From contig NZ_VLKJ01000002.1 in NCBI RefSeq assembly GCF_007830315.1, positions 62,001 to 126,000 on the forward strand: DNA of 64,000 bases. Reading direction: 5' to 3'. Position 1 is the stretch's first letter. Every line of letters begins with the position of its first letter. Of this stretch, positions 42,477-51,282 are shown one piece after another. Below the pieces are notes generated by a model. The model worked only from the letters and a program-made list of their open reading frames with translations. It searched no databases and was not told the origin of the DNA. The DNA is from Novosphingobium taihuense. Its GTDB lineage: Bacteria; Pseudomonadota; Alphaproteobacteria; Sphingomonadales; Sphingomonadaceae. The translations under genes and the position numbers were made by a program.

Positions 42477-44111
42477 GTGAGTCTGCAAGACCGGAATGGA
42501 CCGGGCGAAACCGTATTCTCGCGCTTTGCCGCCACTGCTGCGCGCTATCCCGCCAAGCCGTTCCTGAACGTCCTGCCCGAAACAGCTGCGATCTATGGCA
42601 TCGCGGCGGGCGAGATCACTTATGCCGCAATGTACGAAGCTGCCGCGCTGCGTCGCTCGGCGCTTGCCGCGGCCAATGTCGGCAAGGGCACACGCATCGG
42701 CCTGCTGCTCGAAAACCGCCCGGTCTTTCTCGAGATTTTCCTCGCCGCCAACAGCCTCGGTGCCTCGATCGTTCCGATCAATCCCGATCTGCGCGCTGCG
42801 GAACTGGAATATCTTGTCTCCCATTCCGAAATGGCGCTTGCCTTCGTGACGCCCGCTCGGCGCGCCGAACTATCGGCCGCAGCGAAAGCCGGCGGGTGCC
42901 CGATCCACTGCATCACGCCAGACGACGCGGTTCCGGCACTGCAAGGCGCTGCCATGGCCAATGCGGTTCTCGGCCCATCAACGGAAGCCGCGCTGCTTTA
43001 CACGTCAGGCACCACGGGAAGCCCCAAGGGCTGCGTGCTTTCGAACGAGTACTTCCTGCATTCGGGTGACTGGTATCGCGATACGGGCGGGCTGATAACG
43101 CTGGTCGAAGGCGAGGAGCGGATGCTTACGCCCCTGCCCGTGTTCCACATGAACGCGCTTTCGGTTTCGGTCATGGCGATGATCACCGTGGGCGGATGCC
43201 TTACCATCCTTGATCGCTTCCACCCCCGCACGTGGTGGCAATCGGTGCGCGACAGCGGCACAACCTGCCTCCACTACCTCGGTGTGATGCCTGCGATGCT
43301 GATGAGCGCCCCGGAGAGCGATGAAGATCGCAAACACTCGGTGCGCTTCGGCTTTGGCGCCGGCTCACCGCGCGAACTGCACACACCTTTCGAAGCGCGT
43401 TTCGGCTTTCCGTTGATCGAGGCATGGGCCATGACCGAAACCGGCAGCGGTGGTGTGATCAGCGCCCACAACGAACCGCGCAAGGTCGGCACGAGCTGCT
43501 TCGGTCGCCCCGGCCCGCAGCTCGAGATCCGCATTGTCGATGATGCAGGCAACGACGTCGGCCATGATGCGCCGGGCGAGCTTCTTGTTCGCCGCGCCGG
43601 TGACAATCCCCGCTATGGCTTCTTCACCGAATATCTCAAGAATCCCGAAGCCACCGCCGAAGCGTGGGATGGCGGCTGGTTCCACACCGGTGACATCGTC
43701 CTGCGCGATCCCGAAGGCGATCTTCACTTCGTCGACCGGAAAAAGAACGTCATCCGCCGCTCGGGCGAGAACATTGCCGCGGTCGAGGTCGAAGCCATCC
43801 TTGCCCGTCACCCCGGCATCCGCGAAGTTGCCGTCGCCGCTACGCCCGATCCCGTTCGGGGCGATGAGGTTGCCGCACTCGTCGTCAGCAACGATGCCGA
43901 AAACCCCGCCGAAACGGCAAGCGACATCGTGCGCTGGGCGCTGGGCCAGATGGCCTATTACAAGGCGCCCGGCTGGCTTGGCTTCGTCAGCGAACTGCCG
44001 CGCACGCCCACCGAGAAGATCCTGCGCGCCGCACTGAAAACGGTCGTCGCCGAGAAAATGGAGCGGGGCGAGTTGCACGATACCCGCGCGCTCAAGAAGC
44101 GGCAGCCATGA
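42477..44111 (+). CDS. AMP-dependent acyl-CoA synthetase/ligase
   Basis: A 544-residue adenylate-forming ligase. The P-loop-like A3 motif is LLYTSGTTGSPKGCVLSN (173-190), A5 AWAMTETGSG, A7 WFHTGDIV, A8 FVDRKKNVIRRSGENIA, and the A10 Lys in RTPTEKILRAAL. It activates a carboxylic acid to its CoA thioester; CaiC-like and aryl/steroid-acid ligases belong to this clan, and the substrate is not readable. GTG 42477 follows GGGGAG. Its stop overlaps the thiolase-like gene as ATGA, beginning a closely coupled operon. Confidence 0.93.
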   Translation: MSLQDRNGPGETVFSRFAATAARYPAKPFLNVLPETAAIYGIAAGEITYAAMYEAAALRRSALAAANVGKGTRIGLLLENRPVFLEIFLAANSLGASIVPINPDLRAAELEYLVSHSEMALAFVTPARRAELSAAAKAGGCPIHCITPDDAVPALQGAAMANAVLGPSTEAALLYTSGTTGSPKGCVLSNEYFLHSGDWYRDTGGLITLVEGEERMLTPLPVFHMNALSVSVMAMITVGGCLTILDRFHPRTWWQSVRDSGTTCLHYLGVMPAMLMSAPESDEDRKHSVRFGFGAGSPRELHTPFEARFGFPLIEAWAMTETGSGGVISAHNEPRKVGTSCFGRPGPQLEIRIVDDAGNDVGHDAPGELLVRRAGDNPRYGFFTEYLKNPEATAEAWDGGWFHTGDIVLRDPEGDLHFVDRKKNVIRRSGENIAAVEVEAILARHPGIREVAVAATPDPVRGDEVAALVVSNDAENPAETASDIVRWALGQMAYYKAPGWLGFVSELPRTPTEKILRAALKTVVAEKMERGELHDTRALKKRQP

Positions 44112-45280
44112 GCAGGGCCCAGGCCCCTTACACCGGCGTCGCAGTCTGCGCTCCGATTACGGTGCCGTATCAGCGATTTTCGGCTGAACCTGCACACTGG
44201 TGGGCGGGCCGTGCCTTGCGGTTGCTGCACGAGAACACGGGCCTGCGCCCGGCAGACATCGATGGGTTCTGCTTCTCAAGCTTCTCCTGCGGCCCCGATA
44301 CTGCCGTGGGCATGACCCAGCATCTGGGCCTGACTCCGCGCTGGCTCGACCATATTCCGACCGGGGGCGCCAGCGGCGTGATGGCCCTGCGCCGTGCCGC
44401 CCGCGCTGTGCAATGCGGCGATGCCGAACTGGTCGTCTGCCTGGCAGCGGACACGAACCAGATCGACAGCTTCCGGCACAGCCTTGCGGGCTTTTCCCGC
44501 TTTTCGCAGGACGCGGTCTACCCTTATGGCTTCGGTGGTCCGAACGCCACCTTTGCCCTGATCACCGACGCCTACATGCGCGAATATGGGGTGACGCGCG
44601 AAGACTTCGGCAAGCTGTGCGTTGCCCAGCGCGCGAATGCAGGATCGAACCCGCTGGCCCTGCAGCGCAAGCCTTTGTCGCTGGACGCCTACATGGCGGC
44701 GCGGCCGATTGCCGATCCGGTCCACCTGTTCGATTGCGTGATGCCCTGTGCCGGGGCGGAGGCATTCATCGTGACCACACCCGAACGTGCCGAAGAGCTG
44801 GGCCTGAAGATGGCGCAGATCCTCGCCACGATCGAACGGCACAATGCCTTCCCGGAAGATCCGGTGCAGCTTCGCGGCGGTTGGGCCATGGACATCGAGG
44901 GCTTTTGGCAGACCGCCCGGATAACGCCGGCAGAGGTCGATACCCTGCAGGTCTACGACGATTACCCGGTGATCGTGGCCATGCAGATCGAGGACCTTGG
45001 CTTCTGCAACAAGGGCAAGGTGGGTGAGTTCATCCGTGCCAATGAGTTCACGATCGATGGCGACCTGCCGCTCAACACCAATGGCGGCCAGCTTTCCGCC
45101 GGTCAGGCGGGCGCAGCCGGCGGTTTCCAGAACGTGACCGAAGGCTTGCGCCAGATCCTGCACGCGCCGCTGGGCGATCAGGTGCCCGACGCCAGCATCG
45201 CGGCGATATCTGGCTTTGGCCTCGTGAATTACGATCGCGGTGTCTGCACGGCCGCGGCATTGCTGGAGGCTCTGCCATGA
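44108..45280 (+). CDS. Thiolase-fold protein lacking thiolase catalytic residues (Ltp2/SCP2-like)
   Basis: A 390-residue SCP2-thiolase-fold protein. The nucleophile position (usually Cys in CASG) is Gly87 in PTGGASG. The conserved His of the GHP motif is replaced by Gln333 in SAGQAGAAGG, and the final CxGxG Cys region is ISGFG (Ser368). It therefore cannot be a normal thiolase. Ltp2-type aldolases, which perform retro-aldol cleavage of steroid side-chain acyl-CoA with a DUF35 partner, have the same gaps, and YDDY at 283-286 supplies tyrosines in the right region. The next gene encodes exactly a DUF35 domain. Confidence 0.85.
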   Translation: MSRAQAPYTGVAVCAPITVPYQRFSAEPAHWWAGRALRLLHENTGLRPADIDGFCFSSFSCGPDTAVGMTQHLGLTPRWLDHIPTGGASGVMALRRAARAVQCGDAELVVCLAADTNQIDSFRHSLAGFSRFSQDAVYPYGFGGPNATFALITDAYMREYGVTREDFGKLCVAQRANAGSNPLALQRKPLSLDAYMAARPIADPVHLFDCVMPCAGAEAFIVTTPERAEELGLKMAQILATIERHNAFPEDPVQLRGGWAMDIEGFWQTARITPAEVDTLQVYDDYPVIVAMQIEDLGFCNKGKVGEFIRANEFTIDGDLPLNTNGGQLSAGQAGAAGGFQNVTEGLRQILHAPLGDQVPDASIAAISGFGLVNYDRGVCTAAALLEALP

Positions 45281-46485
45281 CCGCCGCTCGCGAAAGACGC
45301 GATCCGCTTGCCCGCAAGAAGCTGCGGCATGTGCCATCAGGGCTGCGGAGCCGCGCTATGCATGCGCTGTCTGCCCGTGCGGCCCAGGGACTCTTTGCGT
45401 TGCAGGCCTGCACCGAATGCGGGACCGCAACCTACCCACCGCGCGATGCCTGCCCGCTGTGCTGGGGGGAACTCGCTTGGACAGAGCAGCCCAGTGGCGC
45501 GAAGGTGCTGTGCGAGACGACCATCCGCGTTTCGACCGACCTTTATTTTCGCGAACACATGCCCTGGCGCATGGGCAAGGTCCTGCTTGATGCCGGGCCT
45601 GTCGCCCTTGTCCACCTTCATGCCGCCTTGCATCCCGATGACCGCGCAGACGTGCGCATGATGATCGACCGGGGCGGCAACGCCGCGCTTTTCGCCGTAC
45701 CCGCAGGAGACACCGATCTGATGAGCGATCCGCAGTGGCGCGAATTCATCGTGCCGATCGAAGGCCGCATCGTGCTGGTCAGCGATGCACGCAATGCCAT
45801 CGGCAGGGCCATGGTGAAGGAACTGCAGGCAAGAGGTGCAGAACTGATCGTGGCAGGCCTGCCCGGCCCCGCGCTGGCATCGGATGCCACCGATGCCGTG
45901 CTCACGCTCGACCGGGTGCAGGCCATCGCGCTTGACGTTACCGATGCGACATCCGTTGCCGAAGCGGCCAGCCGGATCGGTGGTCCGCTCGATATCGTGG
46001 TGAACACCGCACGCCATGTCCGCGCCGGGGGCGTCAGCGCCAATCCCGGTTTCGTCGAGCAGCGGAGGGCGTTCGAAGTTTCGGCCATGGGTCTGTCGCG
46101 CCTTGCCAGCACCTTTGCTCCAATGCTGGCAGGCAGGCCGAACGGCGCCTTTGTCGATGTGCTGTCGTCGGCGGCACTGGTCGGCGATGCTGCGCAGGCT
46201 GGTTTCGCGGCGGCAGAGGCTGCGCGCCATTCCCTGCTGCAATCGCTCCGCCATGAGATGCGCGGGGCAGGCGTTCGCGTCATGTCGGTGTTCACCGGCC
46301 CGGTCGACGACGCTGACCATCAGGCCCTACCGCCGCCGAAGGTTGCGCCTGCGCGCATTGCCGCCAGCGTCGCCGAAGCGCTTTTGAACGGGCGTGAACA
46401 GACCTGCGTGGGCGATGTCGCCCAGGACGCGATGGAACGCTGGCTGGCCGACCCTGCCCTTCTTGCCCGGGAGAAGAACCTGTGA
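45277..46485 (+). CDS. DUF35 (zinc ribbon/OB-fold) fused to a degenerate SDR domain
   Basis: A 402-residue fusion. The rubredoxin-like zinc ribbon has Cys45-x2-Cys48 and Cys59-x2-Cys62 (CTECGTATYPPRDACPLC), followed by an OB-fold (KVLCETTIRVSTDLYF to FAVPAG). From about residue 162 an SDR-like Rossmann domain begins (GRIVLVSDARNAIGRAMV). Its glycine motif is incomplete, NNAG is NTAR, and the Tyr-x3-Lys pair is Phe310 and Glu314, so it is probably non-catalytic. DUF35 proteins are obligate partners of Ltp2-like aldolases and of other thiolase-fold enzymes. It overlaps the preceding gene (ATGA) and the following one (GTGA). Confidence 0.85.
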   Translation: MTAARERRDPLARKKLRHVPSGLRSRAMHALSARAAQGLFALQACTECGTATYPPRDACPLCWGELAWTEQPSGAKVLCETTIRVSTDLYFREHMPWRMGKVLLDAGPVALVHLHAALHPDDRADVRMMIDRGGNAALFAVPAGDTDLMSDPQWREFIVPIEGRIVLVSDARNAIGRAMVKELQARGAELIVAGLPGPALASDATDAVLTLDRVQAIALDVTDATSVAEAASRIGGPLDIVVNTARHVRAGGVSANPGFVEQRRAFEVSAMGLSRLASTFAPMLAGRPNGAFVDVLSSAALVGDAAQAGFAAAEAARHSLLQSLRHEMRGAGVRVMSVFTGPVDDADHQALPPPKVAPARIAASVAEALLNGREQTCVGDVAQDAMERWLADPALLAREKNL

Positions 46486-47270
46486 CCGACGCGCGCACCC
46501 TGATTGCCGATCTTGCCAGTGCCATTGCCGGCGGCGGGATCGAGATTGTCGACCTGACAAACGTGCTCTCTCCCGATTTCCCGGTGATCGTGCTGCCGTC
46601 GGAATTCGGCCAGTGCGAACCGTTCCGCATGGAAACAGTCTCTCGCTATGATGGCAATGGACCGGCGTGGTACTGGAACAACATCTCGATGAACGAACAC
46701 ACCGGAACGCATTTCGATGCACCGGCGCACTGGATCACCGGCAAGGACGTGCCCAACGGCACGGTCGATGCCGTTTCGCCGCAGGATTTCTTCGCCCCTG
46801 CCGTGGTCGTGGACATCTGCGCCGAAGCTGCTGCGGACGAGGACTTCATCGTTACCCGCCCGTTCCTCGAAGCCTGGGAGCAGGCCAACGGTCCGATACC
46901 GCCTCGCCACTGGGTGTTGCTGCGCAGCGACTGGTCGAAGCGGGTCGGCACGCTGTCCTATCTCAACCTGCGCGATGATGGCGCCCATTCGCCCGGCCCG
47001 GATGCCGATGCCATGCGCTTCCTGGTGCATGAGCGCGACTGCGTGGGGCTGGGCGTGGAAACGGTTGGCACCGATGCGGGACAGGCCTCGCACTTTGACG
47101 AGCCGCTCCCCGCTCATTCCATTCTCCACGGCAATGGCCGCTTCGGCCTGCAATGCCTAACGGGCCTTGATCGCCTGCCCACGTTCGGGGCGATGATCGT
47201 GGCGATGCCGCTGAAGATCAAGGGCGGTTCGGGCAGCCCCTTGCGCGTGGCAGCGATGATCCCCGCGTAG
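46482..47270 (+). CDS. Cyclase-family (kynurenine formamidase/isatin hydrolase-like) hydrolase
   Basis: A 262-residue metal-dependent hydrolase of the Cyclase family (PF04199). The metal-binding motif is NEHTGTHFDAPAHW (HxGTHxDxPxH). DLTNVLSPDFPV near the start and VGLGVETVGTDAGQ later are also characteristic. Members include kynurenine formamidase and isatin hydrolase, and other amide- or lactone-opening enzymes. It fits an arylamine or indole-related substrate, given the neighbouring indolepyruvate-type oxidoreductase, but this is only context. GTG 46482 overlaps the DUF35 stop. Confidence 0.85.
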   Translation: MTDARTLIADLASAIAGGGIEIVDLTNVLSPDFPVIVLPSEFGQCEPFRMETVSRYDGNGPAWYWNNISMNEHTGTHFDAPAHWITGKDVPNGTVDAVSPQDFFAPAVVVDICAEAAADEDFIVTRPFLEAWEQANGPIPPRHWVLLRSDWSKRVGTLSYLNLRDDGAHSPGPDADAMRFLVHERDCVGLGVETVGTDAGQASHFDEPLPAHSILHGNGRFGLQCLTGLDRLPTFGAMIVAMPLKIKGGSGSPLRVAAMIPA

Positions 47271-47391
47271 CGCAAAAGCGTGGCTGGCCGGATTTACAAT
47301 CCAATCCGGTTGAAGCGCTATAAGCCTCGTCCGCCAAATGTGGCACTCTTCCTGCAAGCGACAATACGCTCAACCCAGCAAACGAGCATCG

Positions 47392-48855
47392 ATGTCCAGC
47401 ACTGATCAAGACGTTTCCGCAAAAGGCGGTCTGCTTCCCGGCATGCTGGGAACGGGCGACATCATCTTCATGATCCTTGCCTGTGCCGCGCCGATGGGCG
47501 TGCTGGCGGGCATCATCCCGCTTGCGCTGGCGTTCGGCAATGGCGCAGGGATGCCCGGCACGCAGTTGATGATCAGCGCGGTCATGGTGCTTTTTGCCGT
47601 GGGCTACGTGCGGATGATCCCCCACGTTCGCAACGCCGGTGCGTTCTATGCCTACATCGCGGTCAGCCTGAACAAGGAGGCGGGCATCGCCGCCGCCTAT
47701 ACTGCGGTGGTGGCCTATATCTGCGCGGCGGCTTCGGTTCTCGGGGCGATGGCATTTTTCGCCTCGGACCTCGTCAAGACCGCCTTCGATATCGAGACGC
47801 CCTGGCTCCTCTGGGCCATGCTCGCCATCGCGGTGATCTCCTGGCTCGGTTATCGCAAGATCACCATGGCCGCCAAGGTGCTGGCTGTTGCCCTGCTTCT
47901 GGAGGTCGGCCTGATCCTGCTGGTCGACGCTATGATCCTTTATGATCGCGGCTGGGCCGGGCTCGATTTCAGCAGCTTTGCCCCCTCATCGATCTTCGCA
48001 CCGGGCCTTGGCATCGCCGTGATCTACGCAATCAACGGCTGCATCGGGTTTGAGGCTACCGCGATCTATCAGGAAGAAGCGCGCGACCGGGAGCGCACGA
48101 TCCCGCGCGCTACGTATGGCGCGGTACTGGTGCTTGGCACGTTCTACGTGCTCTCTGCCTGGTGCCTTGTCCTTGCGGAATCCCCTGCCCGCATCCAGCA
48201 GGTCGCCGCTGCCGACCCCGGGCGACTGGTGACCGGAATTGCATTCCGCTATCTTGGCAGCTTCGGGCGTGAGGCGCTGAATTTGCTGACGGTGACCAGC
48301 CTGTTCGCGGCGGCTCTGGGCTTCTTCAACAACATCGCCCGGTATTTCTTTGCCCTGTCACGTGATGGGCTGATCCCGCAAGGGTTGGGCCGGGTTCATC
48401 CCGTGCACGGCTCGCCATACAATGCCTGCAAGCTGCTTACAGCGGTGCTGATCACGATCATCGCGCTGTTCGCAATCGCGGGCCTTGATCCGCTGCTGAA
48501 CCTTTCGACCAGCCTGTCCTCGATGGGTGCGGTCGGTCTGGAAATCCTGCTGACGGTCACCTCGCTGTCCATCCCGGTGTTCTTTGCGCGGCGCGGGGAG
48601 TATTCCCTCGGCAAGACTTTGGCCCCGCTGCTCAGCGGCGTGATCATCGGCATTGCCACGATCCTGTCACTGGCCAACTACCATGCGCTTACCGGAACGA
48701 CGCTGCTGATCGTCAACAGCCTGCCGCTGCTGTTTCTTGTCACGGCCATGGCAGGAGTGATCCATGGCGGATACCTCCGCCGCAAGGCTCCGGACACTTA
48801 TGCCCGCGTCGGCACCACGCAAGTCGAGGGCGATGTCGCCCCTGTTGCTGCCTGA
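47392..48855 (+). CDS. APC-superfamily amino acid/polyamine permease
   Basis: A 487-residue integral membrane protein with about 12 hydrophobic helices. It starts with the APC signature GTGDIIFMILACAAPMGVLAGI and contains INGCIGFEATAIYQEEARDRERTIPRA, split across two helices, and FFNNIARYFFALSRDGLIP. ATG 47392 is 121 bp after the cyclase stop. It would import an amino acid, amine or related compound, in line with the amine-oxidation genes on the opposite strand. The aldehyde dehydrogenase follows 29 bp later. Confidence 0.9.
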   Translation: MSSTDQDVSAKGGLLPGMLGTGDIIFMILACAAPMGVLAGIIPLALAFGNGAGMPGTQLMISAVMVLFAVGYVRMIPHVRNAGAFYAYIAVSLNKEAGIAAAYTAVVAYICAAASVLGAMAFFASDLVKTAFDIETPWLLWAMLAIAVISWLGYRKITMAAKVLAVALLLEVGLILLVDAMILYDRGWAGLDFSSFAPSSIFAPGLGIAVIYAINGCIGFEATAIYQEEARDRERTIPRATYGAVLVLGTFYVLSAWCLVLAESPARIQQVAAADPGRLVTGIAFRYLGSFGREALNLLTVTSLFAAALGFFNNIARYFFALSRDGLIPQGLGRVHPVHGSPYNACKLLTAVLITIIALFAIAGLDPLLNLSTSLSSMGAVGLEILLTVTSLSIPVFFARRGEYSLGKTLAPLLSGVIIGIATILSLANYHALTGTTLLIVNSLPLLFLVTAMAGVIHGGYLRRKAPDTYARVGTTQVEGDVAPVAA

Positions 48856-48884
48856 CCAACGATCAATCCCTTCAGGAGCTTTCC

Positions 48885-50393
48885 ATGGCCACCGCTTTGA
48901 ACGCCCGTCCCCAGACCCTGCCAAGCGGCCTGATCCTGCTCGACGGCAAGCTGGTCGAGCCCATCCGTCCGGACCGGATGATAACCTCGATCGATCCCGC
49001 CACGGGCAAGCCGATCATGCAGTTCCACGCCTGCGGGCCGGAGGATGCCGATCGCGCGGTGCAGGCAGCCCAGCGTTGCTTCGAAAGCGATGCCTGGCAG
49101 AACATGCGCCCGATCGACCGCGGCCGCCTTCTGGAAAAGCTTGCCCTGCTGGTCGAGCGTGACCGCGAAGAGCTGGCCGCGCTTGAATCGCTGGATAGCG
49201 GAAAACTGCTGTTCGTCACCAACGCGGTCGATCTTCAGTTCACCATCGATGGCCTGCGTTACTTTGCCGGCTGGGCCTCGAAGATCGCGGGCGAATATGT
49301 TTCGCATTCGCCGCTCATGCCCGAACCGGCGATCTATCGCGCCTATACCCAGCGCCGCCCTGTTGGCGTGGTGGCCGGAATCACGCCGTGGAACTTCCCC
49401 ATCGGCCAGGCAATCCAGAAGATTGCGCCTGCCATCGCGTTTGGTTGCACGGTCGTGCTCAAGCCGTCCGAGGAAACCTCGCTCACCACGCTGCGCCTTG
49501 GCGAACTGATCGTCGAGGCAGGCTTCCCGGCGGGCGCAGTCAACATCGTTACCGGCTATGGCGCGGAAGTGGGCGCGGCGCTGGTGGATCATCCCGGCGT
49601 GCGCAAGATCGCCTTCACGGGTTCAACCGCCACCGGCCAGCGCATCATGGAATCGGCCGCCCGATCGATGAAGCGCGTAACACTGGAACTGGGTGGCAAA
49701 TCGCCGTCAATCGTCCTGCCCGATGCGGATCTCGACCGCGCCATTCCGGGCGTTGCCGGGGCAATCTTCGCCAATTCGGGCCAGATCTGCACGGCAGGTT
49801 CGCGCCTGCTGGTTCATTCCTCGATCTATGACCGCGTGATGGAAGGCGTGTGTCGCATCGCTTCGGACATTCGCATCGGATCCCCGTTCGATGATGCAAC
49901 GCAGATGGGCCCGCTGATTTCTGCCCGCCAGCGCGACCGGGTTGCCGGACTCGTCGCCAAGGGCCTCGACGAAGGCGCAACCGCGCTTGCCGGCGCACGT
50001 GTTCCGGATGGCAGTGGCTGGTACTACACGCCAACTGTGCTGGGCGGCGTGGAGCGGGACATGACCGTGATGCGCGAGGAAATCTTCGGGCCGGTGGTCT
50101 GCGCGATCCGCTATGACGACGTGGCCGATGCCATCCGCATCGCCAATGACACGCCCTTCGGCCTTGCCGCCAGCATCTGGACGCGTGACCTTGATCGTGC
50201 GCATCTTCTGGCAGACAGGATCGATGCAGGCACGGTCTGGCTGAACACGCACAACGTTCTCGATCTTGCCATGCCTTTCGGTGGCAACAAGCTTTCCGGG
50301 GTTGGCAGGGAATTCGGCAGCGAAGCGATGCAGTCCTTCACCGAACCCAAGGCGGTCTGCATGCGGTTTGATCTGCCTTCGGCAGGGTTCTGA
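48885..50393 (+). CDS. Aldehyde dehydrogenase (NAD-dependent)
   Basis: A 502-residue ALDH-superfamily enzyme. The NAD-binding FTGSTATGQRIMESAARSMK, the catalytic Glu in LELGGKSPSIV and the Cys nucleophile in NSGQICTAGSRLLV are all intact. EEIFGPVVCAIRYDD and PFGGNKLSGVGREFG complete the family pattern. It probably oxidises an aldehyde made by amine oxidation or by the aldolase-like complex upstream. It ends 4 bp from the convergent DMT exporter. Confidence 0.95.
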   Translation: MATALNARPQTLPSGLILLDGKLVEPIRPDRMITSIDPATGKPIMQFHACGPEDADRAVQAAQRCFESDAWQNMRPIDRGRLLEKLALLVERDREELAALESLDSGKLLFVTNAVDLQFTIDGLRYFAGWASKIAGEYVSHSPLMPEPAIYRAYTQRRPVGVVAGITPWNFPIGQAIQKIAPAIAFGCTVVLKPSEETSLTTLRLGELIVEAGFPAGAVNIVTGYGAEVGAALVDHPGVRKIAFTGSTATGQRIMESAARSMKRVTLELGGKSPSIVLPDADLDRAIPGVAGAIFANSGQICTAGSRLLVHSSIYDRVMEGVCRIASDIRIGSPFDDATQMGPLISARQRDRVAGLVAKGLDEGATALAGARVPDGSGWYYTPTVLGGVERDMTVMREEIFGPVVCAIRYDDVADAIRIANDTPFGLAASIWTRDLDRAHLLADRIDAGTVWLNTHNVLDLAMPFGGNKLSGVGREFGSEAMQSFTEPKAVCMRFDLPSAGF

Positions 50394-50397
50394 CCGA

Positions 50398-51282
50398 TCA
50401 GGCCACCGCGCGAGCGGCGTAGCGTTCTGCCAGCATGACCCCGCCGATGACCAGCAAGGCCCCCGGCAACATGGCAAGCGTTACCCGCTCTCCAAGAAAG
50501 AGAACCGCAAGCGCGGCGGCAACAACCGGCAGGCCGTTGAAGAAATTGGCCGCGCGCGCTGGCCCGATGCGCACGATTCCGCCCATCCAAAGCAGCGGCG
50601 CCGCAATCGATGCAAGCACGGCTGCATAAAGCACGATCGGCAGATTGGCTGCATTCACGCCCGTCCGGTGTGAAAGCGCGAAAGGCACGGCCAGCACGAT
50701 CGAAGCGCTTGTGGCCTGAAGTAACAGACAGGTTACCTGCGGCAAGGCGTTGCGCCATTTGCGGACCAGCGTGCTGTAAAGGGCAAAGCAGGCGGTGGCC
50801 GCCAGCATGAACGCATCGCCGGGGTTGATCCCTTGCGCGATCAGCCTTGCGGGGTTGCCCTGCGTCACCACGACCGCCACGCCCAGCAAGGAAACCAGGG
50901 CACCGATCCAGACCACGGGCGAGAACGTCTGCCGGAACAGAACCATGGCCAGGCCAAGCGCCATGATCGGCATCAATGCCTGGATCACCCCCATGTTGAT
51001 CGCGCTGGTATGGGCGGCGGCCAGATACATCAGCGTCGGGAATAGCGCTGAACCCAACAGCCCAAGTACGGCTTGCCGACCAACGCTTTCCCGCACCTCA
51101 GCCCACTGCGCCTTCAGGGTTGGCAGGGCGAAGGGCAGGAGCACCAGCGCTGCGATCAGCCAGCGCCAGAAGGCGATCTCGGCCGCGCCGATAACCCCTG
51201 CCGAAGCCTTGGTGACAACCGCATTCCCGCCCCAAAGCAGCACTGCGGCAATGGGAAAGGCATAAGCGCCGCGCAGGCTCAT
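50398..51282 (-). CDS. EamA/DMT-family transporter
   Basis: A 294-residue membrane protein with about 10 hydrophobic segments in two EamA repeats. It opens AVLLWGGNAVVTKASAG and contains the second repeat start FMLAATACFALYSTLVRKW. DMT transporters export or import amino acids and metabolites. The ATG at 51282 shares one base with the upstream FAD-oxidase stop (TGATG). It is the last gene of the minus-strand operon from 54289. Confidence 0.88.
   Translation of the reverse strand: MSLRGAYAFPIAAVLLWGGNAVVTKASAGVIGAAEIAFWRWLIAALVLLPFALPTLKAQWAEVRESVGRQAVLGLLGSALFPTLMYLAAAHTSAINMGVIQALMPIMALGLAMVLFRQTFSPVVWIGALVSLLGVAVVVTQGNPARLIAQGINPGDAFMLAATACFALYSTLVRKWRNALPQVTCLLLQATSASIVLAVPFALSHRTGVNAANLPIVLYAAVLASIAAPLLWMGGIVRIGPARAANFFNGLPVVAAALAVLFLGERVTLAMLPGALLVIGGVMLAERYAARAVA

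Noticed and set aside
44108..45280. Annotating the thiolase-fold protein as acetyl-CoA acetyltransferase
   Set aside because: The nucleophilic Cys and the partner His/Cys are absent, so thiolase activity is very unlikely.
45277..46485. Reading the DUF35-SDR gene as two genes joined by a sequencing error
   Set aside because: The linker is in frame, with overlapping starts and stops on both sides and no internal ribosome binding site that I can see.
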